Positions 1 through 10,372 are shown, counted from the first letter of the stretch. The stretch is 64,000 bases of DNA from Sanguibacter sp. HDW7 (GCF_011300875.1 NZ_CP049862.1:1426001-1490000); one strand, 5' to 3'. Notes: a model not told the origin generated them from the sequence alone. Translations and numbers: made by a program.

Positions 1-1356
<1,356 letters not shown>

Positions 1357-1357
<1 letters not shown>

Positions 1358-3912
1358 TGCCGAACATCGCACTGGGCTGGCTCGGCGAGCACGTCGAGCT
1401 CCCCGCCGGCCTCACGGCCGAGCAGCTGGCCGCCGACCTCGTCCGCGTCGGGCTCGAGGAGGAGGCCGTCCACGGTGCCGCCGTCACGGGTCCGCTCGTC
1501 GTCGGCACCGTCCTGTCCCTCGTCAAGGAGGAGCAGAAGAACGGCAAGACGATCAACTGGTGCCAGGTCGACGTCGGCGCGCACAACGTGCTCGACGAGG
1601 CCGGGCAGCCGACGCTTCCGCGCGGCATCGTGTGCGGCGCGCACAACTTCGTCGAGGGCGACCGCGTCGTCGTCGCGCTCCCGGGCGCGGTGCTGCCCGG
1701 GCCGTTCGCGATCGCGTCGCGCAAGACGTACGGCCACGTGTCCGACGGCATGATCTGCTCGCAGCGCGAGCTCGGTCTGGGCGAGGACCACGACGGCATC
1801 ATCGTGCTCGACCGGCTCGGTTACACGGGCCAGCCGAACGGCACCGATGCTGTCGAGCTCCTCGGCCTCGGCGAGCAGGTTCTCGAGATCAACGTCACGC
1901 CGGACCGCGGCTACTGCTTCTCGATGCGCGGCGTCGCCCGCGAGTACTCGCACTCGACCGGCGCGGCGTTCACGGACCCGGGCCTCGCCGAGACGCCTGC
2001 CGCGACGGCCGACGGCTTCGTCGTCGAGGTCGACGACGACGCCCCGATCCACGGCCAGGTGGGCTGCGACCGCTTCGTCACGCGAATCGTGCGCGGCATC
2101 GACCCGACCGCAGAGACGCCGGCGTGGATGAAGAAGCGCCTCACGCAGGCGGGCATGCGCTCGATCTCGCTCGCGGTCGACGTGACGAACTACGTCATGC
2201 TCGACCTCGGCCAGCCGCTGCACGCGTACGACCTCGCGAAGGTCGCCGCGCCGATCGTCGTCCGCCGCGCGCACGCGGGGGAGACGTTCACGACGCTCGA
2301 TGACGCGAAGCGCACGCTCACGGCCGAGGACCTCCTCATCACGGACTCGCCGGACGGCGCGCGGGCCTCTCGCGTCCAGGGCATCGCGGGCGTCATGGGC
2401 GGGCAGGTCTCGGAGGTGTCGGCGACGACGACCGACGTGCTCGTCGAGGCCGCCCACTTCGACACGGTGACGGTCGCGCGCTCGTCTCGCCGCCACAAGA
2501 TCCCCTCGGAGGCAGCCAAGCGCTTCGAGCGTGGCGTCGACCCGCTCCTGCCGCCCGTCGCGGCGCAGCGCGTCGTCGACCTGCTCGTCGAGCACGGCGG
2601 CGGCACGGCCGACGCTGCGGTCTCGGACCTCGACGCGACGCAGCCGCCCGCGGCCGTGACGTTCGCGTGGTCGGAGACGGCACGCCTCACGGGCGTCGAG
2701 CACCCGCGCGAGCGGATCGCGGAGATCCTCGAGCAGATCGGCTGCACGCTCGCGGACGGCGACGGCGACACCGTCGCGGTGACGCCTCCGACGTGGCGCC
2801 CCGACCTCACGGGTCCGGAGCACCTCGTCGAGGAGGTTGCGCGCATCGACGGCTACGACGCGATCGAGCCGGTCCTGCCGACCGCGCCCGGCGGCACTGG
2901 CCTCACGCACTCCCAGCGTGCGCGGCGCTCGGTCGCCCGCGCGCTCGCCGAGTCGGGCTTCGTCGAGACGCTGTCGTACCCGTTCGTCGGCGCCGCGCAG
3001 CACGACGCGCTCGGGCTGCCCGCGGACGACGCGCGCCGTCGTGCGGTGCGCCTCGCGAACCCGATGTCCGACGAGGCTCCCGAGCTGCGCACGAACCTGC
3101 TGACGACGCTGCTCGGCACGGTGCGCCGCAACGTCGGCCGTGGCTTCACGGACCTCGCGGTCTCGGAGACGGGGCTCGTGACGCTCCCGCGCGAGGGTGC
3201 GCCTGCGGCGCCCCAGCTGCCGGGCGCGCGTCGCCCGTCGGACGACGAGCTCGCGTCGATCGCCGCGGCCGTCCCGGACCAGCCGCGCCACGTCGCCGGT
3301 GTCCTCGTCGGCGCGCGCGAGCGTGCCGGCTGGTGGGGCCAGGGCCGCGCCGCCGGCTGGGAGGACGCCCTCGAGGCCGCTCGCCTCGTCGGGCGTACGC
3401 TCGGCGTCGAGCTCACGGCCGTCAACGACGCGGAGCGCATGCCGTGGCACCCGGGCCGCTGTGCGCGCCTCGAGCTCGCCACGGGCGAGGTCGTCGGCTG
3501 GGCCGGTGAGCTCCACCCGCAGGTGCTCGAGCGTCTCGACCTGCCGGCGCGCGCGTCGGCGTTCGAGCTCGACCTCGACGCGGTCATCGGCGCGAGCGCG
3601 ACCGGGCCCGTCCAGGCCGTCCCCGTCTCGACGTTCCCGCCCGCGAAGGAGGACTTCGCGTTCGTCGTCGACGCCGCGGTCCCGGCCGACGCGCTGCGCA
3701 AGGTCGTCGCAGACGCAGCGGGCGACCTCGCCGAGGACGTCCGTGTGTTCGACGTCTTCACGGGCGCGCAGGTCGGCGAGGGCCGCAAGTCGGTCGCTGT
3801 CGCCCTGCGACTGCGCGGCGCGAGCGCGACGCTCACGGCCGAGCAGACCGCCGAGGTCCGCGGCCGCGTCGTCGACCGCGCCGCGAAGGAGCTGGGCGCT
3901 CAGCTGCGCTGA
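1357..3912 (+). CDS. pheT: Phenylalanyl-tRNA synthetase beta subunit
   Basis: The 851-residue partner of PheS. An N-terminal EMAP/OB-type tRNA-binding domain (about residues 45-155) is followed by the B3/B4 region that edits Tyr-tRNA-Phe, the B5 domain, a catalytically inactive class II core, and a C-terminal FDX-ACB anticodon-binding domain beginning near VSTFPPAKEDFAFVVD (about residue 760). A Pro/Ala-rich insert (around residues 615-640, containing LPGARRPSDDELASI) is of the kind seen in actinobacterial PheT. The ATG at 1357 overlaps the pheS stop codon. Longer in-frame extensions run through pheS sequence and are not real. A strong hairpin terminator follows within 30 bases. Confidence 0.97.
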
Positions 3913-3939
3913 GCGACCGCCTGCGCTGAGCGCACGTCA

Positions 3940-3993
3940 GGCTCGCAGCACGCGAAGGCCCCGGGCGACCGGGCCTTCGTCGTGCTGCGAGCC
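3940..3993. terminator. Bidirectional intrinsic terminator, pheT / VOC gene
   Basis: A near-perfect inverted repeat: GGCTCGCAGCACG then CGAAGGCCC, a loop, GGGCCTTCG then CGTGCTGCGAGCC. It lies between the convergent stops of pheT (3912) and the VOC gene (4010), so it can end both transcripts. There is no U-tract, as is usual for actinobacterial hairpin terminators. Confidence 0.8.
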
Positions 3994-4009
3994 TGGACGG
4001 CGCGGGGGA

Positions 4010-4900
4010 TCAGAAGTCGTCGATGACGAGCTTCTTCATCTCCATCATGTGCTCGAACGCGTGCGGGCGTTCCATGAGCTCGTCCATGTTCGCGGGGACG
4101 ATCTGCCACGAGACGCCGAACCTGTCGACGCACCAGCCGCACTGCTCGGCCTCGGGGACGGTCGAGAGGGCCGTCCAGAGGCGGTCGATCTCGGCCTGGT
4201 CGGGGCACGCGAGCTGGTAGGAGACGGCGGGCGTGAACGTCGTGTCCTGCGCCGAGCCCGCGTCCATGACGAAGACGCGCTGGTCGGCGAGGCGGACCTC
4301 GGCGAACATCACGGCGCCTGAGGCAGCGGGACCCGTGGCCTCCGGGTACGGCACGGTGCGGACGACCTCCGAGCCGGGCAGGAGCGCGGTCCACTCGGCG
4401 ATGGCCTCGGCCGCTCGGTCCTGCGCGGGACCGCCGAAGAGCAGCGTCGGGACGATCGACGCCTCGGCAGGTGCGTCGGGGAACGCGACCGTGAGCTGCC
4501 AGGAGACGCCGTACCGGTCCTCGACCCACGTGTAGCGGTCGCTGAACGGGTACTGCTGGAGCGGCATGAGGACCCGTCCGCCCTCGGCGAGGGCGGAGGC
4601 CGCGGCGTCGAGCGCGGCGACCGCGCCCGGGTCGTCGGCCGCGCCGAACGTCACGGTGAACGACGACGCGGGTGTGGGCCGGAACTCGGGGCCGGCGTTG
4701 ATGTGGACGAGGTCGCAGCCGGGGCCCGAGAGCATGACGGTGAGGACCTTGCCGGCGAGCTGCTCCTGGAAGGGGAGCAGGCCCTCGGTGGGGTAGCGGT
4801 CGGTGCGGGTGATGCGAGTAGACGGCAGCACGCGGGCGTAGAGCTCCGCGGCCTCCTCGGCGTCGCCCGCGAACCAGATGTTCGGCGTGAACGTGCGCAT
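4010..4900 (-). CDS. Tandem-domain VOC (PhnB/glyoxalase-like) family protein
   Basis: A 296-residue protein made of two copies of the PhnB/3-demethylubiquinone-methyltransferase-like VOC fold. The first half (residues 1-145) contains PNIWFAGDAEEAAELYARVLP, FQEQLAGKVLTVMLSG and a closing DRYGVSWQL. The second half (about 150-296) repeats the pattern, from PTLLFGGPAQDRAAEAIAEW to DRFGVSWQIV. Each half supplies beta-alpha-beta-beta-beta units that usually build a metal-dependent dioxygenase, lyase or binding site. The actual substrate cannot be read from the sequence. The start at 4900 is favoured by GGGAGGT just upstream and by homology beginning at MRTFTPN. It is an isolated minus-strand gene downstream of the feo operon. 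A bleomycin-type binding protein is another possibility. Confidence 0.8.
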   Translation of the reverse strand: MRTFTPNIWFAGDAEEAAELYARVLPSTRITRTDRYPTEGLLPFQEQLAGKVLTVMLSGPGCDLVHINAGPEFRPTPASSFTVTFGAADDPGAVAALDAAASALAEGGRVLMPLQQYPFSDRYTWVEDRYGVSWQLTVAFPDAPAEASIVPTLLFGGPAQDRAAEAIAEWTALLPGSEVVRTVPYPEATGPAASGAVMFAEVRLADQRVFVMDAGSAQDTTFTPAVSYQLACPDQAEIDRLWTALSTVPEAEQCGWCVDRFGVSWQIVPANMDELMERPHAFEHMMEMKKLVIDDF

Positions 4901-5017
4901 GGGACCTCCCAGATCGACGGTTCCGACACCTCGAGTCTGCGTCCGGGACGTGCTCGCCACCACCGGGGGTGCACCCAGAGGGAGCAGCGGGAGGAGATGG
5001 ACGAGGCGCGAAGGGTC

Positions 5018-5239
5018 TCAGCGCTGCCGCAGCGACGCGACGGGGCACGTCACGCACGCGGGCGTCTCGACGGTCCCGCAGGTCTGGCACGCGGCGGTCG
5101 CGGACCGGATCGCACCGGCGCGCTCCCAGTGGTCGAGCGCGGCCTCGACGAACCCCAGGGGCAGGCCGAGGCGCTCGGCGGTGCGCGGCGGCGTGAGCCC
5201 GTCGCGCGCGAGCGAGAGCACGTCGTCGAGGACCGTCAC
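5018..5239 (-). CDS. feoC: FeoC-like winged-helix protein with cysteine cluster
   Basis: A 73-residue protein whose GTG start overlaps the feoB stop (GTGA). The N-terminal half (VLDDVLSLARDGLTPPRTAERLGLPLGFVEAALDHWERAG) looks like the winged-helix fold of FeoC proteins. The C-terminal half has four cysteines (CQTC, then CVTC after an 8-residue spacer), which could hold a labile Fe-S cluster or zinc. In enterobacteria FeoC protects FeoB from proteolysis and may sense oxygen or iron. The same role here is inferred from position and cysteine pattern. It is too short to be certain from sequence alone, but third position in a feoABC operon supports it. Confidence 0.65.
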   Translation of the reverse strand: MTVLDDVLSLARDGLTPPRTAERLGLPLGFVEAALDHWERAGAIRSATAACQTCGTVETPACVTCPVASLRQR

Positions 5240-7188
5240 AGCAGCCTGCCGACCTGGAAGACGACGACCGCGAGCGTCCAGGCGACCGCGAGCTGTCCGA
5301 GCGCGGCGAGCACGGCGACGCGCGTGCCGAAGAGGCGGCGCTGCTCGCCGATCGTCGCGACGCACGGCGTGTAGGCGAGGACGAGCACGACGAGCGCGAG
5401 GCCCGCAGCGATCGCGGCTCCGCCCGACGACACCTCGAGCGACGCCCGCAGGTGCTCCGTGAGCGTGCTGGGTCCGGCGTCCGCGGGTTCGTCGATCGCG
5501 TATGCCTGGGCGAGCGCGCCGACGACGACCTCCTTGGCGACGATGCCCGTGACGAGGGCGCCCGCGACGTGCCAGTCGTCGAGACCTGCGGGCGCGAGCG
5601 CGGGCGCGAGGCCGTGGGCGACGGCGCCGTACGCGCTGTCGGCGACGGGAACGTCGGCGATGGCGTGATCGCCCGTCGTGGGGACGGCGAGGAGCACCCA
5701 GAGGACGATGAGCGTCGCGACGATGACGGTGCCCGCGCGCCGGACGAACGACCCGCAGCGGGTCGCGATCGACTGCGCGGTCGAGCGCAGCCCGGGCCGG
5801 TGATAGGCGGGCAACGCGAGGACGAGCCCCTCGGGCACGAGGTCGCGGAAGAGCGTGCTTCGCAGCAGCCAGGCGCCGCCGACGACGAGAACGACGCTCG
5901 TGAGATACGCGGCCGCGACGACGGTTGCCGCGTGCTCGGGCACGACAGCGGTCGCGACGAGCAGGTAGACGGTGAGGCGCGCGGGGCACGTGGTCATCGG
6001 GACGACGAGGCCGACGAGAAGTCGCGCGCGGGCGTCGGGCAGCGTGCGGGTCGCGGTGAGCGCCGGGACGTTGCACCCGAAGCCGAGGATGAGGGGGAGG
6101 ACGGCGCGCCCGTCGAGCCCGAGGCGCCGGACGGCGCGGTCGGTGACGACGGCGACACGCGCGAGGTAGCCGGAGTCCTCGAGCACGGCGATCGCGCCGA
6201 AGACGATGGCGAGCAACGGCAGGAACGACAGGACTGTCCCGACGCCCTGGAGGACGCCGTCGATGACGAGCCCGCCGACCCACGCGGGGCCCGGCACGAG
6301 CGGCCGCACGAGCTCGCCCAGCCACGTGACGAGCCGGCCGACGCCGTCCATGACGGGCGCGGTCGCGGTCGTCGCGAGCCACAGGAGCGCCCACATGACG
6401 AGGCCGAAGACGGGCAGGCCGACCCACGGGCGTAGGAGGGCGGCGTCGACGCGATCCGAGAGCGTCGTGCGGACGCGCGGCGTCGCGCGGTCGCCGAGGA
6501 CCTCGAGGACGGTGCCGACCCAGGCGAAGACGTCGGGGGCGTCGTCGGACGCCGGGGGAGGTGTGCGAACAGCGGCCGGGGCCGCGTCGTCGTCGGGCAG
6601 GTCGTCTGAGCCCGCGTCGCTGAACGCCGCGTCGCCGAGCACCGCGTCCGCGAGCATCCCGAGTCCGGCGCCCGAGCGTGGGTCGACGCCGACGACGGGC
6701 AGGCCGAGCGCCTCGGAGAGCGTCGGCGCGTCGAGCGTGACGCCCTGGGCGCGGGCAGTGTCGAGCATCGTCAGCGCAACGACGACGCGCGTGCGCTCGC
6801 CGAGCGTGCCGGGCGCGAGCACCTGCCCCAGCAGCACGAGCGAGCGTGGCAGGGTCGTCGCGTCGGCGACGACGACGAGGACGTCGGGCACCGTGCCGTC
6901 GGCGCCCGTCGCGGCGCGGGCCGCGACGGCCTCGTCGGGGGAGCGTGCGACGAGCGAGTACGTACCTGGGGCGTCGACGAGCCGGACGTGGCCGTGCGCG
7001 GTGCGCCACGTGCCCTCGGCGACCTCGACGGTCGTGCCCGGGGCGTTGACGACGTGCTGGCGGGCGCCGGTCGCGCTGTTGAAGAGCGTCGACTTGCCGG
7101 CGTTGGGATTGCCGAGGAGGACGACGACGGGCGCGCCGATGACGGCCGTCGTGCCGGGGCCGGGGGCCTCGTGGCAGCTCGAGGTCAC
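5236..7188 (-). CDS. feoB: Ferrous iron transport GTPase FeoB
   Basis: The 650-residue inner-membrane Fe(II) transporter. The N-terminal G domain shows the P-loop GNPNAGKST (residues 26-34), DAPGTYSL (G3) and a TMLD in place of the usual NKxD (G4). After a helical spacer, the membrane part has repeated hydrophobic segments with the two Gate-type regions. One contains LILGFGCNVPALTATRTL and the other VTGIVAKEVVVGALAQAY, and both carry the conserved Cys or Lys-Glu positions of the family. A Ser/Pro/Ala-rich linker (about residues 195-230) joins the two halves. GTG 7188 overlaps the feoA stop (GTGA). Uptake of Fe2+ under low iron is the established role. Confidence 0.95.
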   Translation of the reverse strand: MTSSCHEAPGPGTTAVIGAPVVVLLGNPNAGKSTLFNSATGARQHVVNAPGTTVEVAEGTWRTAHGHVRLVDAPGTYSLVARSPDEAVAARAATGADGTVPDVLVVVADATTLPRSLVLLGQVLAPGTLGERTRVVVALTMLDTARAQGVTLDAPTLSEALGLPVVGVDPRSGAGLGMLADAVLGDAAFSDAGSDDLPDDDAAPAAVRTPPPASDDAPDVFAWVGTVLEVLGDRATPRVRTTLSDRVDAALLRPWVGLPVFGLVMWALLWLATTATAPVMDGVGRLVTWLGELVRPLVPGPAWVGGLVIDGVLQGVGTVLSFLPLLAIVFGAIAVLEDSGYLARVAVVTDRAVRRLGLDGRAVLPLILGFGCNVPALTATRTLPDARARLLVGLVVPMTTCPARLTVYLLVATAVVPEHAATVVAAAYLTSVVLVVGGAWLLRSTLFRDLVPEGLVLALPAYHRPGLRSTAQSIATRCGSFVRRAGTVIVATLIVLWVLLAVPTTGDHAIADVPVADSAYGAVAHGLAPALAPAGLDDWHVAGALVTGIVAKEVVVGALAQAYAIDEPADAGPSTLTEHLRASLEVSSGGAAIAAGLALVVLVLAYTPCVATIGEQRRLFGTRVAVLAALGQLAVAWTLAVVVFQVGRLL

Positions 7189-7406
7189 GGCAGGACGATC
7201 TCGACGCGGCCGCACGTCGACCGGTCGAGCGCGATGCGGTCGGCGCCGAGGGCGACGACCCGGGCGCCGGCGGCGGCCGCGTGGGTCGGGCGGACGCGGG
7301 CGCCGGGGCGCAGGCCAAGCTCGGCGAGGCGTGCGCCCAGCGGGCCGTCGACGTCGACGCGCGCGACGACCGCGTCGAGGCCGAGGGGGAGAAGCGCGAG
7401 GTCCAT
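7185..7406 (-). CDS. feoA: Ferrous iron transport accessory protein FeoA
   Basis: A 73-residue SH3-like (FeoA/DtxR C-terminal type) protein with the pattern GPLGARLAELGLRPGARV typical of the family. FeoA partners with FeoB and is needed for full Fe(II) uptake. It is the first gene of the feoABC operon. The ATG at 7406 has no Shine-Dalgarno sequence. TAGCGT ends only 6 bases before it (plus-strand 7413-7418), so the mRNA is probably leaderless. A perfect DtxR/IdeR-like palindrome covers the promoter spacer and -35 region, implying iron repression. Confidence 0.92.
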   Translation of the reverse strand: MDLALLPLGLDAVVARVDVDGPLGARLAELGLRPGARVRPTHAAAAGARVVALGADRIALDRSTCGRVEIVLP

Positions 7407-7412
7407 GCCTCG

Positions 7413-7442
7413 ACGCTACGGATGAGGTGAGGCTCACCTCAT
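7413..7442 (-). promoter_or_regulatory. feoABC promoter with DtxR/IdeR-type iron box
   Basis: A perfect 21-bp palindrome lies at 7422-7442, with arms ATGAGGTGAG and CTCACCTCAT around a central G. Its core AGGTGAGGCTCACCT matches the layout of actinobacterial DtxR/IdeR boxes (consensus TTAGGTTAGGCTAACCTAA). The -10 hexamer TAGCGT (minus strand, 7418-7413) follows it directly and ends 6 bases before the feoA ATG. The box therefore sits where bound iron-loaded repressor would block RNA polymerase. A second box with the same core is at 51073-51087 in front of the suf operon. Confidence 0.8.
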
Positions 7443-7467
7443 GGGACCGAGGTCCCGGCCTGGTGCG

Positions 7468-8280
7468 TCAGTCGCGGCGCGAGCGCATCGCGACGAGGCG
7501 CTCGAGCAGCTGCGGCACGGGGACGAACGAGGCGTTCGCGGGGACCGCGCCCGGCAGGCTCGGTGCGATGGCCGTGTCCCCGTCCGCGTAGCGCTCGTCG
7601 AGGGCGTTGACCTGGTCGCGCAGGTCGGTCATCGTCGCGTCGAGCTCGGCCGCGACGAGCGCGGACTGGCGCAGGCGGTCGAGGATCTCGCCGGGCACCT
7701 GGCGGTCGTACTTGTAGTAGATCTTGTGCTCGAGCGACGCCCAGAAGTCCATCGCGCTCGTGCGGATCTGGATCTCGACCGTGACGGGGACGGTGCCCGA
7801 GGAGAGGAAGACGGGCACGGAGACGATGAGGTGGAGCGAGCGGTAGCCGTTCGGCTTGGGCTCGGCGATGTAGTCCTTGACCGCGAGCACCGTGAGGTCG
7901 TCCTGGCGGCGGAGCGCCTCGAGCACCGTGTAGATGTCGGGGACGAACGAGCAGATGATGCGGACGCCCGCGATGTCGAGGATCGAGGCCCGGATCGACT
8001 CGAAGTCCGGTGTGATGTCCTTGCGCTCGACCTTGTCGAGGACCGACTCCGGCGACTTGAGGCGCGACGTCACGTGCTCGATGGGGTTCTCGTGGTGGAG
8101 GTGCGTGAACTCGTCGCGAAGGATCGAGACCTTCGTGAGGACCTCGTCGATCGCGAACTTGTACTGGAGCATGAACGCCGTGAACTCGTCACGGAGGGTA
8201 AGCATCCGGGAGAGCGTCTCGCCGTCCGCGAGGATCGATGCGAGGTCGTCCGCCCGGGTGCGACCGTGATGTCCGTTCAT
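7468..8280 (-). CDS. Small alarmone synthetase (GTP pyrophosphokinase, RelA/SpoT domain)
   Basis: A 270-residue single-domain (p)ppGpp synthetase. The RelA/SpoT synthetase fold is visible as RLKSPESVLDKVER (about residues 72-85), DIAGVRIICSFVPDIY (about 101-116), the nucleotide-binding KPNGYRSLH (about 138-146), VEIQIRT and the following ASLEHKIYYKY. There is no HD hydrolase, TGS or ACT domain, so it would only make alarmones, from GTP or GDP plus ATP. It resembles RelP/RelQ-type small synthetases, which are often transcriptionally controlled. ATG 8280 was chosen because homology starts directly after it. The SD is weak (CCTGGAA). It is separated from the upstream same-strand mazG-like gene by 92 bases. 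Confidence 0.9.
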   Translation of the reverse strand: MNGHHGRTRADDLASILADGETLSRMLTLRDEFTAFMLQYKFAIDEVLTKVSILRDEFTHLHHENPIEHVTSRLKSPESVLDKVERKDITPDFESIRASILDIAGVRIICSFVPDIYTVLEALRRQDDLTVLAVKDYIAEPKPNGYRSLHLIVSVPVFLSSGTVPVTVEIQIRTSAMDFWASLEHKIYYKYDRQVPGEILDRLRQSALVAAELDATMTDLRDQVNALDERYADGDTAIAPSLPGAVPANASFVPVPQLLERLVAMRSRRD

Positions 8281-8372
8281 GGTTCCAGGATAGGCGCTGG
8301 GTCTGGAAGGTCGCTGGGACGATCCGGGGAGCGGGAAGGTCGACGCGCGTCCCGTGCCGGGGCTGGGTCCCC

Positions 8373-8723
8373 TTACGGACGGTCGCTGCGCAGCCGCAGC
8401 ACGGAGCCGACGGGGAAGCGCTCGTGGTTGCGCGCGAGCTTGCGACGCGCGGCGTCCATGAGGTCGATCCCGGTGACGTCGGCGAGCCGCGCGAGGTAGA
8501 TGACGACGTCGGCCATCTCCATGGCGACGCGCTCGCGGAGGTCGTCGTCCTGGGCGACTGCCGTGCGGGACTCCTCCGAGCCGAGCCACTGGAGCTCGGC
8601 GGCGAGCTCGCCCGCCTCGCCGGTGATCGCCATGGCGAGGTTCTTGGGGCTCTGGACCGCGGGCCAGCCGCGCTCCTCGGAGAAGGCGCGGACGTCAGCC
8701 ACGAGGTCGTCGAAGTCGCTCAC
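8373..8723 (-). CDS. MazG-like nucleotide pyrophosphohydrolase
   Basis: A 116-residue all-alpha NTP pyrophosphatase of the MazG/RS21-C6 (dCTPP1-like) type. The metal-binding motif reads ITGEAGELAAELQW near residues 33-46 (EXXE), with a second acidic pair in EMADVVIYLARLAD (about residues 72-85, EXXD). These enzymes remove non-canonical or excess (d)NTPs such as dCTP analogues. The start GTG 8723 overlaps the last bases of the upstream oxidoreductase gene (GTGA), so the two form one operon. A short length with one MazG domain is normal for this subfamily. Confidence 0.85.
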   Translation of the reverse strand: MSDFDDLVADVRAFSEERGWPAVQSPKNLAMAITGEAGELAAELQWLGSEESRTAVAQDDDLRERVAMEMADVVIYLARLADVTGIDLMDAARRKLARNHERFPVGSVLRLRSDRP

Positions 8724-9718
8724 GACGCGGCTCCGGGCGTGACCTCGAGCAGCACCTTGCCGGTCGTGCGCCGACCCTCGAGCGCGGTGTGCGCGGCCGC
8801 CGCCTCTGCGAGCGGCAGGGTGAGACCGACGTGGGCGCGCAGCGCCCCGACGCCCGCGAGGCGGAAGAGCTCGTCGGAACGTTCGAGCAGCTCGCCGCGC
8901 GTACGGACGTGATGCGCGAGCGTCGGACGCGTGACGAACAGCGAGCCTCCCGTGTTGAGGCGCTGGAGGTCGAAGGGCGGCACCTGCCCTGAGGACCCGC
9001 CGAAGAGCACGAGCGTGCCGCGCACGGCGAGGCTCGCGAGCGACGCGTCGAAGGTCGTGCGCCCGACGCCGTCGTAGACGACGTCGACGCCCTCCGGGAG
9101 GGCGGACCGCACGAGGGCGGGGAGCTCCGTCGCGAGGTCGTCGAGCAGGTCGTAGCGGAGGACCTCGCTCGCCCCGGCGGTGCGTGAGAGCTCCGCCTTG
9201 GCCTCGCTCGACACGGTCGTCATGACGTGCGCGCCGCGTGCGACGGCGAGCTGCGTGAGCAGGAGCCCGACGCCGCCCGCGCCCGCGTGCACGAGCGCGG
9301 TGCGCCCGGGGGCGAGGTCGAACGACGACGTCGCGAGGTAGTGCGCCGTGAGGCCCTGGAGCGCGAGCGCGGCGGCGGTCGGGAGATCGACGTCGTCGGG
9401 CACCGCGAGGGTGCGGTCCGCGGGGACGACGACCTGCTCGGCGTACGAGCCGTGCGCGTCGAACCAGGCGACACGGTCGCCGACGGCGACCTCGGTGACG
9501 TCCGCGCCGAGGGCGCTCACGACGCCGGCGCCCTCGACGCCGGGCACGTGCGGGAACGGCTGGGTGTAGACGCCGCTGCGCCGGTAGGTGTCGATGAAGT
9601 TCACGCCGGCGACGGCGACGTCGACGAGCACCTCGCCGGGCCCCGGGGAGGGGGCGGGGAGGTCGACGACCTCGAGGACGTCCGGTCCGCCGGCGCGCGC
9701 TGCCTGGATGGCTCTCAT
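8720..9718 (-). CDS. Zinc-less quinone oxidoreductase (MDR superfamily, QOR-like)
   Basis: A 332-residue NADPH-dependent medium-chain dehydrogenase/reductase. The N-terminal GroES-like domain has GEVLVDVAVAGVNFIDTYRR and HVPGVEGAGVV. The Rossmann domain carries VHAGAGGVGLLLTQLA (about residues 140-155), the AGAGGVG cofactor motif typical of crotonase-like quinone reductases. The Cys ligands of the structural zinc are absent, as in Escherichia coli QorA. Probable activity is one- or two-electron reduction of quinones or related enals. The start at 9718 (MRAIQAARAGG) aligns with the family. It is the first gene of a two-gene operon with the MazG-like gene and is divergent from the thiamine operon. 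Confidence 0.88.
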   Translation of the reverse strand: MRAIQAARAGGPDVLEVVDLPAPSPGPGEVLVDVAVAGVNFIDTYRRSGVYTQPFPHVPGVEGAGVVSALGADVTEVAVGDRVAWFDAHGSYAEQVVVPADRTLAVPDDVDLPTAAALALQGLTAHYLATSSFDLAPGRTALVHAGAGGVGLLLTQLAVARGAHVMTTVSSEAKAELSRTAGASEVLRYDLLDDLATELPALVRSALPEGVDVVYDGVGRTTFDASLASLAVRGTLVLFGGSSGQVPPFDLQRLNTGGSLFVTRPTLAHHVRTRGELLERSDELFRLAGVGALRAHVGLTLPLAEAAAAHTALEGRRTTGKVLLEVTPGAAS

Positions 9719-9839
9719 GCGCCCAGCCAACCACCGACGTGGCGTGCGGGCCACGGCCGGGCACGCGTGACGACCGCAGGGTGAGACGGTGTGCCCCTCG
9801 TCGGGCGATTCATCCCATGGGTGGCTACGGTCGTCATGT

Positions 9840-9946
9840 CACACGCCGGGGAGCTCGGTACACCGAGCTGAGAGGGCGGATGGGACACGTGCCCGAGCCG
9901 CCGACCCGCGAACCTGAACTGGGTCATGCCAGCGGAGGGAGCGTGG
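9840..9946 (+). promoter_or_regulatory. TPP (THI-element) riboswitch
   Basis: The conserved thi-box pieces are in order: GCCGGGGAGCTC with its pairing arm GAGCTGAGAGGG (CTGAGA at 9868-9873), a variable P3 stem around 9876-9900, then AACCTGAACTGGGTCATGCC followed by AGCGGAGGGAGCG (9911-9942). These are the pyrimidine- and pyrophosphate-sensing helices of the thiamine pyrophosphate aptamer. The 130 bases between aptamer and first ATG are very GC-rich, with a GCGCGCC...GGCGCGC-like hairpin region that could act as expression platform. High TPP should switch off the downstream transporter operon. Confidence 0.93.
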
Positions 9947-10078
9947 GAGCCCGCTCGCGGGTCCCCGACCCTGCCGTGCGCGCCCCGGGGCCCGCGCGCC
10001 CCCGGACGCCACGCGCCGGGACGTTCGTGCGCCACGGCGCGCCTCGGTTCGGCACGGCCCTCGAACGAGGAGCAACGC

Positions 10079-10372
10079 ATGATCGCCGAGATCCAGGTCG
10101 CACCCCGCCGCGCGGGCCCGACCCCCACGCCCTACGCCCACGTCGACGCCGCGATCGCCGTCATCGCGGCCTCCGGCCTCACCTACGAGGTCGGCGCGAT
10201 GGGCACGACCGTCGAGGGAGCGCCCGACGAGGTGTGGGCGCTCCTGCGCGCCGTCCACGACGCGACGCTCACGTCGGGCGCCGCCGCCGTGACGAGCCAC
10301 ATCAAGGTCGGCCAGGGGGCGCACGACGCAGGCCCGCGCATCGCCGACCTCGTGACGAAGCACCGGCCGTGA
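10079..10372 (+). CDS. Thiamine-binding protein, YkoF/MTH1187 family
   Basis: A 97-residue ferredoxin-like protein of the MTH1187/YkoF thiamine-binding family (former DUF77), with MIAEIQVAPRRAGPTPTPYAHVDAAIAVIAASGL at the N-terminus and a closing GPRIADLVTKHRP. Members bind thiamine or its HMP moiety in the cytosol and are often encoded next to thiamine-precursor transporters. ATG 10079 has AACGAGGAG upstream. Its stop overlaps the permease GTG (10369), so it is the first gene of a four-gene operon under the TPP riboswitch. The exact biochemical role (buffer, chaperone or salvage component) is inference. Confidence 0.82.
   Translation: MIAEIQVAPRRAGPTPTPYAHVDAAIAVIAASGLTYEVGAMGTTVEGAPDEVWALLRAVHDATLTSGAAAVTSHIKVGQGAHDAGPRIADLVTKHRP

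Noticed and set aside
5018-7318. A 766-codon frame covering feoC and the shadow of feoB
   Set aside because: Only the last 73 codons (from GTG 5239) are credible. The rest is antisense-like, Arg-rich out-of-frame sequence of feoB.
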